Below are positions 50,148 through 58,020 of a DNA stretch of 64,000 nucleotides, piece by piece. The position numbers and the translations under genes are program-made. A model generated the notes under the pieces. That model did not search any database, was not told the origin of the DNA, and saw only the letters and a list, made by a program, of their open reading frames with translations. This DNA is from Chondromyces crocatus. Its GTDB lineage: Bacteria; Myxococcota_A; Polyangia; Polyangiales; Polyangiaceae. Within the stretch, counting starts at the first letter, position 1; the number at the start of each line of letters is the position of its first letter. The stretch covers positions 9,098,501 to 9,162,500 of the forward strand of contig NZ_CP012159.1 in the NCBI RefSeq assembly GCF_001189295.1, given 5' to 3'.

Positions 50148-51713
50148 TCACGTCGACCTGACGACTCGACCCAGCGTCGGCTGAAACGAAGGAGCCGCCT
50201 CCCGAAGACCCCTCAAACGCACTTCCGGCACCCGCTCCCAAGCCTCGGCCGGCAAGAGCGCACCAAAGAGACTCGCATCGAAGTGATGTTGCCGGCCCAT
50301 CACCCGATCCCACTGGAAAGCATCATACGTGCCCTCGAAGACGAGCTGCCGCACCTCGATGAACGGAGGCTCCCCCTGAGCTCCCGCATCAAGCCACGAC
50401 CGAGCACGCCGCTCCCAGAAGCTCCCCTTGCGATCGACACGTCCGATCTGCTGCTCGAGGACGGCAGGGTTCCACTCGGCATGAAACTGCACGACCACGC
50501 GACAGGACTCGTGGAGATTGAGTCCCTCGCGTCCCACCTGACTCTGAGCGATGAGGACTCCGGGCGAGGCGCCAGGTCGGTTGAAGGCGGCCTGCAGATA
50601 GCGCCGGGTCTGCCAGCGCGTCGCCCCCTGGAGAAGTCGTGCGTGGAAGCTCTGGCGGACATCGTCATCCTCCAGGAGCGCTCGCAGGGCATCCTGTCGG
50701 AAGGCAGCCTGATCTTCGTCGACGTCTTCACCATCCAGCTCGCCGAGCAGCGGGCGGAAGCGTTCTTCGACGAAGATGTTCGAGAGTTCGTGGACGCGCT
50801 CGTCGGAGACGTCGTCGTTGTTCGAGAGCGTCTCGTGGGCGTCATCGCGCATCGCGAGAACATCCTCGAGGAGGAACGAGGCGAGGTGATGTTCGAGGGC
50901 CTTCTGAAGGGCGCTGTCTCTCCGCGCACCGCCGAACAGCGATGGATCCCCCATCCACGAGGCGACTGGCTGCTTGGCACGCCTGTGCACCTTGTTCCGC
51001 AGTCGCTCGTAGGCCTTGTGGCCATCGGCCAGCGCGCGTCGCATCTCCGTGACGTCGCGCATCGACAAACGACCCGAAAGCGCCCCCTCGTCCCACAGGC
51101 GCTCGCGCTGTCGAACCGCAATCCCGAGCAGCGCGGCATCGCTGTGAACCGCGTGGGCGATGGGCCGACCCGCACTGACCGCGCGCAGGGCGTGACGAAC
51201 GTTGAGCACGTCACGGAGGAGTCGAAGCGGACGCAGGAAGACACCGAACACGAGCACCTTCTCGCGCTGCTGCGTCCAGCGCTCGATCTCCTTCACGGCG
51301 GCGAGAATCCGCGGGTGCTCGGCGTCGGGATCGAGTTCGACCCCGTTCACACGGGGCAGCCCGTCGAGCACGCGCCTCCGGCCGTCGCGCAGGCATTTGT
51401 ACCAGTAGGCAGTACGCGCCATCTTGCCACGGGTGTGGTCGTCGACGACACCGGACTCGGGCACCCGGAAGGGTTCACCCGTCTCCGACAGGTCGATGCT
51501 GACGTGTCCCGCCGAGAGCTTCGTGTATGCGTCACGCACGGTCCGCGGCCAGTCTGCGGTGTCCTCCACCGTGAGCCCGCGAGCGCTCTGGCTCATGCAC
51601 TCGGCAGCCAGAAGCACGTCAGACCCGTCGAGGAAGCAGGCGCCAAGATCAAGCACTTCATCCAAGCGGAGGGTCCTCGTACGACGGCTGATGTCTACGA
51701 AGCCCTCGGCCAA
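50148..51713 (-). pseudogene. SNF2-type helicase, C-terminal part only
   Basis: A 521-aa frame with a TTG start and a TGA seven codons upstream. It contains the second helicase lobe: VLVFGVFLRPLRLLRDVL, GVLIAQSQVGREGLNLHE (motif V), VVVQFHAEWNPAVLEQQIGR (motif VI, QxxGRxxR) and VRQLVFEGTYDAFQWDRV. The first lobe with Walker A and DExH is missing. An overlapping frame just upstream (to about 51835) reads YEDRRTQRDARTILPH, which fits the continuing protein, so a frameshift near 51730 plus a deletion may explain the truncation. Such helicases accompany DUF1156/DUF499 genes in defence islands, so this is probably the broken last gene of the locus on the right. Confidence 0.7.
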
Positions 51714-52004
51714 GCGCTGGGCAGCATCTCTTCAACGGATGCGGCAGGATGGTTCGGGCATCGCGCTGCGTACGCCTATCCTCGTACCAAAGCATCTGGG
51801 CCGCCGCTCTAAACGCCGGGTCCGAGTCCCACGAGAACGGCCCGGTTGTTAAACGCGCTCTCCGAAAGTCTCCCCGGGCGGGACAGAGAACGGCGCGTGA
51901 GAGCGGTCCCGGACGCTTGATGAGCGCGCCTCGGCGTTCTCCATGCGAACGCGAGCGCCGCACGCGATACGGCGCGCAGCGCGCGACCCCCTTGGTTTTC
52001 GCAG

Positions 52005-52043
52005 ATAAAAACAAAGAGCCCCGAGGATCGCTCCTGGAGGCTC
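52005..52043 (-). terminator. Rho-independent terminator on the minus strand
   Basis: Read on the minus strand, GAGCC...GGCTC (52043-52016) encloses an interrupted inner stem and is followed by TTTGTTTTT. It lies downstream of the integrase gene and would end the minus-strand operon before the helicase remnant. Confidence 0.6.
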
Positions 52044-52097
52044 GGTGTTTACTCGGTGCTCTTGTCAGGTTGGTGACGAGAGTCCCGCCACGACTGC

Positions 52098-52141
52098 GGG
52101 GGCCAAGCGTAGCGTGCCCGGTTCGAGTCCCGAACGGCCCC
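52098..52141 (+). other. tRNA 3'-half-like remnant
   Basis: GGTTCGAGTCC (52120-52130) is a textbook tRNA T-loop. GGGGGCC (52098-52104) pairs with GGCCCC (52136-52141) as an acceptor stem would. The T-stem pairs only partly, and there is no anticodon arm in the 15 nt between, so it is not a functional tRNA. A decayed or partially deleted tRNA gene, or an attachment-site relic, next to the integrase gene. Confidence 0.35.
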
Positions 52142-52384
52142 TTGCACCGACCTGGGCGCCCTCAGCCAGATCCCAAGAAACCCCGCCGGCCGCGTCAAAG
52201 GGCTCCGCGAGCGCGTCACGGCCTGGCCGAGAGGGCGTCGGAGAACGCCACCAGAGCGCCCACGTTGGCGCGTGTTGCGCCGAACGGGCCGCCTCGGGCG
52301 TGGCTCGCAGGCTCGGGACAAAGGGCGCCCGTTCGCGCCGTCCGGGGAGCTGGGGCGCGATGGTGGGGTGGGCGGCGTTCATGG

Positions 52385-53572
52385 TCAGGCTGCCTTGGCC
52401 GACGGGACGTCTTCGGCGAGCGCGTAGCCCCGGAGCAGCCCGTGAGCGTACTCGCGGCGCTCGAGCTTCCGACGCCGGACCGTGTCGAGGTCGATGAGCT
52501 CGGCGAGCGGCGTGTCCTGCGAGCGCTCCTCCGGCGTGCGCCCCTCGATGCCTTGGTGCGGGCGCTCGGTGTTCGCGTAGCGCCGGTACTCGTCGAGGAA
52601 GAACTGCAGCTCCTTCGCATCGGCCACGCGGATCTGCCGGAGCAGCTCGCGGCGAATGGAGCCGATGGCGCGCTCGGCGTAGCAGTTCATCGACGGCAAC
52701 CCGACCGGAGTGAGCTCGTTCTCGATGTCCAGGACGCGCATCTGGCGCTCGAACTGCCCCATGAAGTGCGCGCCGTGGTCATGAACCACCGCCTTCGGCG
52801 AGCGCTTCTCGCGAGCGCAGGCCTCGTTGAACATGCGGATGGTCCACACCGAGTCGACGTCCCAGCCGTCGTGGACGCGCAAGTCGATCAGCTCGCGGGT
52901 GTGGACGTCGATGATGAGAAGTGCCTGCAGCCAAACGCCCTTGGCCGTCTGCACCGCGAAGTAGTCGAGCGCCCAGAGCGCGTCCTTCGCAGATGACCTC
53001 ACGCGCTCGAAGTCGAGCTTCCGCCCCGGCCGAGGCGAGAACCCGTTCTCCTTGAGGATGCGCGAGACGGTGGGCTCGCTCACGCGGATGCCCATGCGCC
53101 GCAGCTCCTCGCGGATGCGACGGCAGCCCCACGCCGGGTTCTCGCGCTTCAACGTGACGATGAGCTCGACGACCTTCTCGTCGAGCGGCGGGCGCCCGCC
53201 GACGTTCCGACGTCGGAACAGCGAGCGGAACCGGGTCGCCCACCGCTTCACGGTGCTGAGCGACGCCGAGAGGAAGTAACGCTGGAAGGGCTCGTCACCG
53301 CGCGTGAGGAAGTACGCGAAGACCTGCGACGCGCGCGTCGCCATCGGCACGGGCGCGGGCTTGGTGCGCTGGGCAAGCTCGGCCTCGAGCGCGTCCAGCT
53401 GCGCCTTCAGCGCGATGTTCTCGCGGTAGAGGCGCATCGCCTCGGGCACCGTCGTGTTGCGCGGGAGGCGCGAGACGCGATCCACCGTCGAGAGGAGCAC
53501 GTGGTAGTAGCCGAACTCGACGGTGCGGAGCGTGAGGGCGGCGGCGCGCTTGATGCGGTCGATGACGCTCAT
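52385..53572 (-). CDS. DDE integrase/transposase-like protein coupled to the glycosylase gene
   Basis: A 395-aa protein. The N-terminal helical part includes a coiled coil (RLYRENIALKAQLDALEAEL) and an HTH-like VKRWATRFRSLFRRRNVGGR; then PAWGCRRIREELRRMGIRVS. The RNase-H core has the catalytic acids: D in WALDYFAVQ, D in VVHDHGAHF and E in CYAERAIGSIRRE. This is an IS481/IS3-like rve protein. Its ATG overlaps the TGA of the upstream gene (ATGA), with no inverted repeats or target duplication that I can see, so it may be an operon member rather than a fresh IS insertion; an IS with lost ends is the alternative. Confidence 0.85.
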   Translation of the reverse strand: MSVIDRIKRAAALTLRTVEFGYYHVLLSTVDRVSRLPRNTTVPEAMRLYRENIALKAQLDALEAELAQRTKPAPVPMATRASQVFAYFLTRGDEPFQRYFLSASLSTVKRWATRFRSLFRRRNVGGRPPLDEKVVELIVTLKRENPAWGCRRIREELRRMGIRVSEPTVSRILKENGFSPRPGRKLDFERVRSSAKDALWALDYFAVQTAKGVWLQALLIIDVHTRELIDLRVHDGWDVDSVWTIRMFNEACAREKRSPKAVVHDHGAHFMGQFERQMRVLDIENELTPVGLPSMNCYAERAIGSIRRELLRQIRVADAKELQFFLDEYRRYANTERPHQGIEGRTPEERSQDTPLAELIDLDTVRRRKLERREYAHGLLRGYALAEDVPSAKAA

Positions 53573-54594
53573 GACGTTGATTGCTCTCCGACGTGTTGAG
53601 CGCGAGACGTCGCGACGACAAGCGCGAACGGGCACAACGTGGGTGCGCACGCCGCGCAGGGAGCGCCGCGTCCAGCGCAGGCGTCCCCTCGCGCGACGCG
53701 GTTCGACTTCGAACAGAAGGCGTAGAGCGCTTCCTGCAAGAGCCTTGGCGAATAGGCGGGCAGGTCGGACCCGAACGCACGGAGGTCGAGCCTCGAGGCC
53801 TGCTCGAGCACCCACCGCTCGCGTGCATCGTAGGTCTTCACCCCGCCGGGCGCGCAGAGGGCGTCGACGGCGCGCGCGACGTTCGTGTCGACGACCACCA
53901 GCTCGTTGCCATCGATCTCCGGAAACCAGGGCGTCAGGCCCGGTGCCAGCGCGGGCGTCGAGAGTGCGCTCACGAACATCGTCGCGAGCTTCCGGCCGAC
54001 GCGGTGAACGGCAGCGAACCGCTCGACGAGGAGCACGGCGCGCTTCGTCGGCGACTGCTCCTCACGGCGGACGGCGTCGAGCAACGCCTTCACCCCACCG
54101 CCCCGCCAGATTCGAAGCCACGCCGAGGTCGGCAGCTTGCCCATGTCGCCCATGCGGTTGAAGGCGCGCGTCGCGTCCTTCACGTGGCAGGCTGCGCCGG
54201 GGCACGTGCCGCAATCGATGTCGTCTCCGTTCTTCGCGACGTCGCAGCCCCCCTCGAAGGCCTCGACGGAGGCGAACGTCGGGCAGGCGTGGCGCGAGAT
54301 CGACCGCTTCACCGTCGCGACGTCGGCGACGACGCGCATCGAGGCGCGCGGCAGCGAGCGCTGCTGGCGCATGATCACGACGTCACGCAGCGCCTGGTAC
54401 ATCGCGAGCGCGACGAAGAGCCGGAAGAGGCCGGCGTCCGTGCCTTCCGTGAGCTCGTTGGGCTCGACCGCGAAGGCGCCGATGCGGGTCGCGTCGCAGT
54501 AGAACGGCACGCCCTCGACGCGCCCCTCGTCGAAGTACCAGCGGACGACGGACATTACCGACTGTTGCGAAGCTGCGTTCGTGGCGCGTGCCAT
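53569..54594 (-). CDS. HhH-GPD DNA glycosylase-like Fe-S protein
   Basis: A 341-aa protein from ATG 54594. Three hallmarks of the EndoIII/MutY superfamily are visible. The helix-hairpin-helix is around residues 196-210 (HRVGRKLATMFVSAL). VVVDTNVARAV around 233-243 aligns with the catalytic-aspartate VDTHIxR motif (D236). A terminal Fe-S loop C306-x6-C313-x2-C316-x4-C321 is followed by PF. A second Cys-rich patch (CDVAKNGDDIDCGTCPGAAC, 117-136) may bind metal. The Lys of bifunctional lyases is not obvious. It lies 8 nt downstream of the DUF499 gene and overlaps the integrase start. A glycosylase in this kind of locus is unusual. Confidence 0.75.
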   Translation of the reverse strand: MARATNAASQQSVMSVVRWYFDEGRVEGVPFYCDATRIGAFAVEPNELTEGTDAGLFRLFVALAMYQALRDVVIMRQQRSLPRASMRVVADVATVKRSISRHACPTFASVEAFEGGCDVAKNGDDIDCGTCPGAACHVKDATRAFNRMGDMGKLPTSAWLRIWRGGGVKALLDAVRREEQSPTKRAVLLVERFAAVHRVGRKLATMFVSALSTPALAPGLTPWFPEIDGNELVVVDTNVARAVDALCAPGGVKTYDARERWVLEQASRLDLRAFGSDLPAYSPRLLQEALYAFCSKSNRVARGDACAGRGAPCAACAPTLCPFALVVATSRAQHVGEQSTS

Positions 54595-54602
54595 AAGGGC
54601 CC

Positions 54603-57413
54603 TCAGCGGTGCTTGAGGTCGACGTCCTCCGAAAGCCCCAGCTCGCGGAGTGCCACCTTCGTCTCCTCGACCTTCGAGACCGTGGTGCCGCCAGGGGGCT
54701 CGACATCGACCGAGACGGTGAGCTTCAATCCGCCGCTGGTCGCGAAGCGCGAGAGGACCTTCGTGTAGAAGTTCATCCACTTCTGCGGCGAGATCTCGCC
54801 GGTCCACTGGAATCCGGCGATCTCGGTGGAGGGTGGCGGTTCCGAAGTTCCGCTCGTTGCCGTGGTGGTCGTGGACGTAGGCGTCACGCCGCGCAGGATG
54901 CCCGTCGGCTGCGGGTTCGCCGTGCCCCCGGACGGAGCCGCTCCCCCACCCGAGACGGGTTGTGTGGCGCCTGCGGGCGCCGCAGGCGCGGCCTTCTGGG
55001 CGACGTACTCTTCCGCGCGCTCGCGGACGATCAGGTACACGTCCTCGGCGATCTCGATGTCGTTGGAACCGAGGGAGCGCTTGTAGACGAACGGCTCATA
55101 GCCGCCGTCGGCTGCCTTGCCGACGTATGCCACGGTGCCAGCGTCGAGGCCGCGCGAGATGGTGTCCTTCACTGCATCGGGCTTCAGCAGCCTCGGGAAC
55201 TTCGGTGAGGCGTAGAAGGCGTCGCGCACCGACTTGGTGCTCCACTCGGGCAGCGCGGGCGGCCAGTAGCGCGTGAGAAAGTTCGGGCTGACGCCCTCGA
55301 CGACGATGTCCTCCTGCCGGAGGCGCGCGAGGATCAACTCCACCAGCGAGCCCGCCGCGCTCGAGTGAACGAGCCCGAGGTCGATCTTCCGCAGCGAGTT
55401 GTCGTCGCCGAGCAGGAAGACGTTCTTGTACGCGCGCCACACGGCCTCGCGCAGGTCGCGCTCGGCGCGCTTGGTGTTCTCGGTGAGTTGCCGCTGCTGC
55501 GTTTCATCGAGCTTCAGCTCGCCGGAGTCCGCGTCGATGTCCTTCCACGCCAGGAGCTTGCGGGCCTCCTCGAGGAGCGTCGTTGCATCCTCCGGCACGA
55601 TCCAGATGAGCGCGCTTTTGAAGGTGCGCGAGGATGCGCCGCTCTCGGTCGTCATTGTGGAGATCAGGTTCTTCGTCGCAGGCTCCGGTGCAGTGTTTTC
55701 GGGAGCCAGCACGACGAGTGTGAGCAATGCGCGGTCGGGCACGTCGTTGCTCTTCTTCGGGAAGTAGACGCGCTCGAGGCCCGTGCCTGCTCCGAAGACC
55801 TTCTGGATCTCCTTGCGCACCACTTCGTCGATCGACGCCGTGCTGACGCTCGCGCGGCGATCCGCGAGGAGCTTGTTTAGGTTCGGCTGGAAGCTGAAGC
55901 GGTAGCGGTTCTTCTCGGCCGCGAGGAAGTAGCAACTGTCGGTCAGCGCTTCGAGACACTGCTCGACGTTGCCGATGTCGAGCGCGGGCTCGGCCACAGC
56001 CAGGCGCACCTCGGGCAAGGTCGCCTCCCCACGCTGCTGACCTCCGTTCGACTCGAACAAGATCGTCGTCGCGACCTTGCGGTGAAGCCGCGCCTTCTTC
56101 AGCTCGGGCGTCGCCTCCGTGTCGAGCCGCAGCGCGTGCGCGTGGTCCTTCCCGGCGATGTCTGTGGTCACGGCGGGCTCGAGGCGTGCCTCGCCGAGCT
56201 GCTCGAAGAGCGCCGCGCGGAACAGCGGGTCTTCGAGAGGCGCCGTCCCGAGCGAGATGAGCGGGTCCTTGTGCGCTCCCTTGTAGCCCTCGGCGTAGGC
56301 CTTCGATACCCACAGCGCGAGTAGCCGCAGTACGCCGCGCGTCTGCTGGAAGCGAGGGAGGCCCTGCCACTTGCGCTCGAACACCGAGAGCAGCGACGGG
56401 TGGAAGGGGTACGAGGCCTTCATCGCCTCGCGTGCGTTCTCGACCGGGAACCAGCTCGGGAGCTGCTGCTTGTTGGCCTGCAGCCACGCCTCGTACTCCT
56501 CGATGGTTGCGATGGCCTCCTTCGGCAGCCCCTGCCACTCGAAGAGGCGGCGGCGGATGATCTCAGAGGTTTCGGCCTCGGCCGACATGATCACAGCCTT
56601 GCCGAGACGGTCGAGCAGCTTCTTGAAGCGCTCGAAGTCGGACTGGTCCTCCGCGGTCATCTCCAACTCAGATGCCGGGATCGACACAGCCAGCACCACG
56701 TTGTCGCGGCCGCGCGCAACCTCGGAGAGGTTGTGCAGGAACGTGTAGAGCTGACTGGCGAGCCCGCTCTTGCGGCTGCGGCTCACGTAGTTCATCAGCT
56801 CGTCGAACAGGATGAGCGTCGGCTTGCCCTTCGGGAGCATGCGCTCGATGACGTCGCCTCCGGGCGCGGTCAGCTCCTTCTCATGCTGCTCGACGAGCTT
56901 GAAGCCCTCCTCGCCGCCGAGCTGGAAGGCGATCTCGCCCCACGGCGTCTTGCGCAGCGGCGTGCCGTCGTGGCCACCGCGACCGGTGATGGAGTCGAAT
57001 TCGGTTCCGACGAAGATGGCCGTCGCCGCCTTCGGCACGGTGGTCACGCCCGCGTTCTGCAGGATGCCGCTCACGCCCTTCCACGACTTCGACGCGTCGC
57101 CGTTCTGGGCGAGGTGAAAGAGCAAGGTCAGCGAGTGGGTCTTGCCACCACCGAACTGCGTCGAGAGGTTGAAGATGGCCGAGGTCTCGACCTTCACGCC
57201 CGATAGGCGCCGCACGACCTGCGCGGTGAGCTCGCTCAGGTTCTTCGTGAGGAAGGTGCGCTCGAAGAACTCGGCCGGGTTCTGGTACACAGCCGGCGCG
57301 CGCCCATCGCGAACGTGGTCGAGGTGGACCGCGAATTCAGACGCGTCGAGCGGCTTGCCTTCGCGCAGATCTTCGCGCGGGGTGACGATTTTGTACCAGG
57401 GCTTCATTGCCAT
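54603..57413 (-). CDS. DUF499 AAA-type ATPase
   Basis: A 936-aa protein. Walker A is FGGGKTHS (residues about 87-94) and Walker B LILFDELMNYVSRS (about 197-210). The N-terminal KPWYKIVTPREDLREG and QNPAEFFERTFLT match the start of the DUF499 family (COG1483). The C-terminal tail has a Pro/Thr/Gly-rich linker (about 800-850) and a small beta domain. DUF499 ATPases are regularly encoded with DUF1156 methylases in defence islands and resemble the P-loop protein class of BREX-like systems. It follows the PD-(D/E)XK-like gene by 13 nt. ATP binding appears intact. Confidence 0.92.
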   Translation of the reverse strand: MAMKPWYKIVTPREDLREGKPLDASEFAVHLDHVRDGRAPAVYQNPAEFFERTFLTKNLSELTAQVVRRLSGVKVETSAIFNLSTQFGGGKTHSLTLLFHLAQNGDASKSWKGVSGILQNAGVTTVPKAATAIFVGTEFDSITGRGGHDGTPLRKTPWGEIAFQLGGEEGFKLVEQHEKELTAPGGDVIERMLPKGKPTLILFDELMNYVSRSRKSGLASQLYTFLHNLSEVARGRDNVVLAVSIPASELEMTAEDQSDFERFKKLLDRLGKAVIMSAEAETSEIIRRRLFEWQGLPKEAIATIEEYEAWLQANKQQLPSWFPVENAREAMKASYPFHPSLLSVFERKWQGLPRFQQTRGVLRLLALWVSKAYAEGYKGAHKDPLISLGTAPLEDPLFRAALFEQLGEARLEPAVTTDIAGKDHAHALRLDTEATPELKKARLHRKVATTILFESNGGQQRGEATLPEVRLAVAEPALDIGNVEQCLEALTDSCYFLAAEKNRYRFSFQPNLNKLLADRRASVSTASIDEVVRKEIQKVFGAGTGLERVYFPKKSNDVPDRALLTLVVLAPENTAPEPATKNLISTMTTESGASSRTFKSALIWIVPEDATTLLEEARKLLAWKDIDADSGELKLDETQQRQLTENTKRAERDLREAVWRAYKNVFLLGDDNSLRKIDLGLVHSSAAGSLVELILARLRQEDIVVEGVSPNFLTRYWPPALPEWSTKSVRDAFYASPKFPRLLKPDAVKDTISRGLDAGTVAYVGKAADGGYEPFVYKRSLGSNDIEIAEDVYLIVRERAEEYVAQKAAPAAPAGATQPVSGGGAAPSGGTANPQPTGILRGVTPTSTTTTATSGTSEPPPSTEIAGFQWTGEISPQKWMNFYTKVLSRFATSGGLKLTVSVDVEPPGGTTVSKVEETKVALRELGLSEDVDLKHR

Positions 57414-57426
57414 GTTGTTCTCACTT

Positions 57427-58020
57427 TCACTGCCGCGCGAAGCGCTCGAAACGCCCCGTGTTGGAGTTGAGCTTCCACGCCTGAAAGAATCCGTAGGGGA
57501 ACGTCCCCGCGTCGTTGCGCGAGCCGACGATCACCAGCGTCTCGCCGGCGAGCGACGCACGTTCGGCGATAGGCATGGCCTCGATCACTTCGCCCGCGAG
57601 CGACGCGACGAACGCGGGGCCGTCTGCGGCGTCGGGCCGGTAGCAGACGACGACGCGCAGACCGCACCGAACGCAGAGCACCTTCCACAGCGAGTAGGCG
57701 ACGAGGTCCGCGTCCGCCGAGTTCTCGAGCTCGCACACCGCGAGCGGGAAGCGCCAGCCCTCGCCCGGCGTCGAGAACGCCATCACGTCTTGCGAGAGGT
57801 ACTCGTTGCGCTTCACGGGTAGGACCGTGCAGCGATGGCCCTTGCCAGCGGCTGCCCAGCCCAGCGTCTCGAACGAGCGCACGACCACGCTCGTGAGCGC
57901 CGACGTCCACCGCGCGAGGTCGGAGCGCACGGACGCCTCCCGAAGCTCGTCGGCGGCGAGCCGGTCGTCTCCGAGTGTCTCGAAGAACTGCGACGTCCAC
58001 TTGGTGGCCAGCGCACTCAT
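57427..58020 (-). CDS. Small PD-(D/E)XK-like protein of the methylase operon
   Basis: A 197-aa protein whose ATG overlaps the DUF1156 stop (ATGA). The central beta-alpha core QDVMAFSTPGEGWRFPLAVC then ELENSADADLVAYSLWKVLC places D78, E97 and E99 as in PD-(D/E)XK nucleases, with a lysine (K113) in the following helix. The remaining sequence (helical N-terminus, IVGSRNDAGTFPYGFFQAW end) is unfamiliar. Nuclease identity is an eye-level inference. Position between methylase and DUF499 ATPase says it works with them. Confidence 0.6.
   Translation of the reverse strand: MSALATKWTSQFFETLGDDRLAADELREASVRSDLARWTSALTSVVVRSFETLGWAAAGKGHRCTVLPVKRNEYLSQDVMAFSTPGEGWRFPLAVCELENSADADLVAYSLWKVLCVRCGLRVVVCYRPDAADGPAFVASLAGEVIEAMPIAERASLAGETLVIVGSRNDAGTFPYGFFQAWKLNSNTGRFERFARQ

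Noticed and set aside
52098-52141. Functional tRNA gene
   Set aside because: Only 44 nt separate the acceptor-like arms, with no D or anticodon arm, and the T-stem has mismatches.
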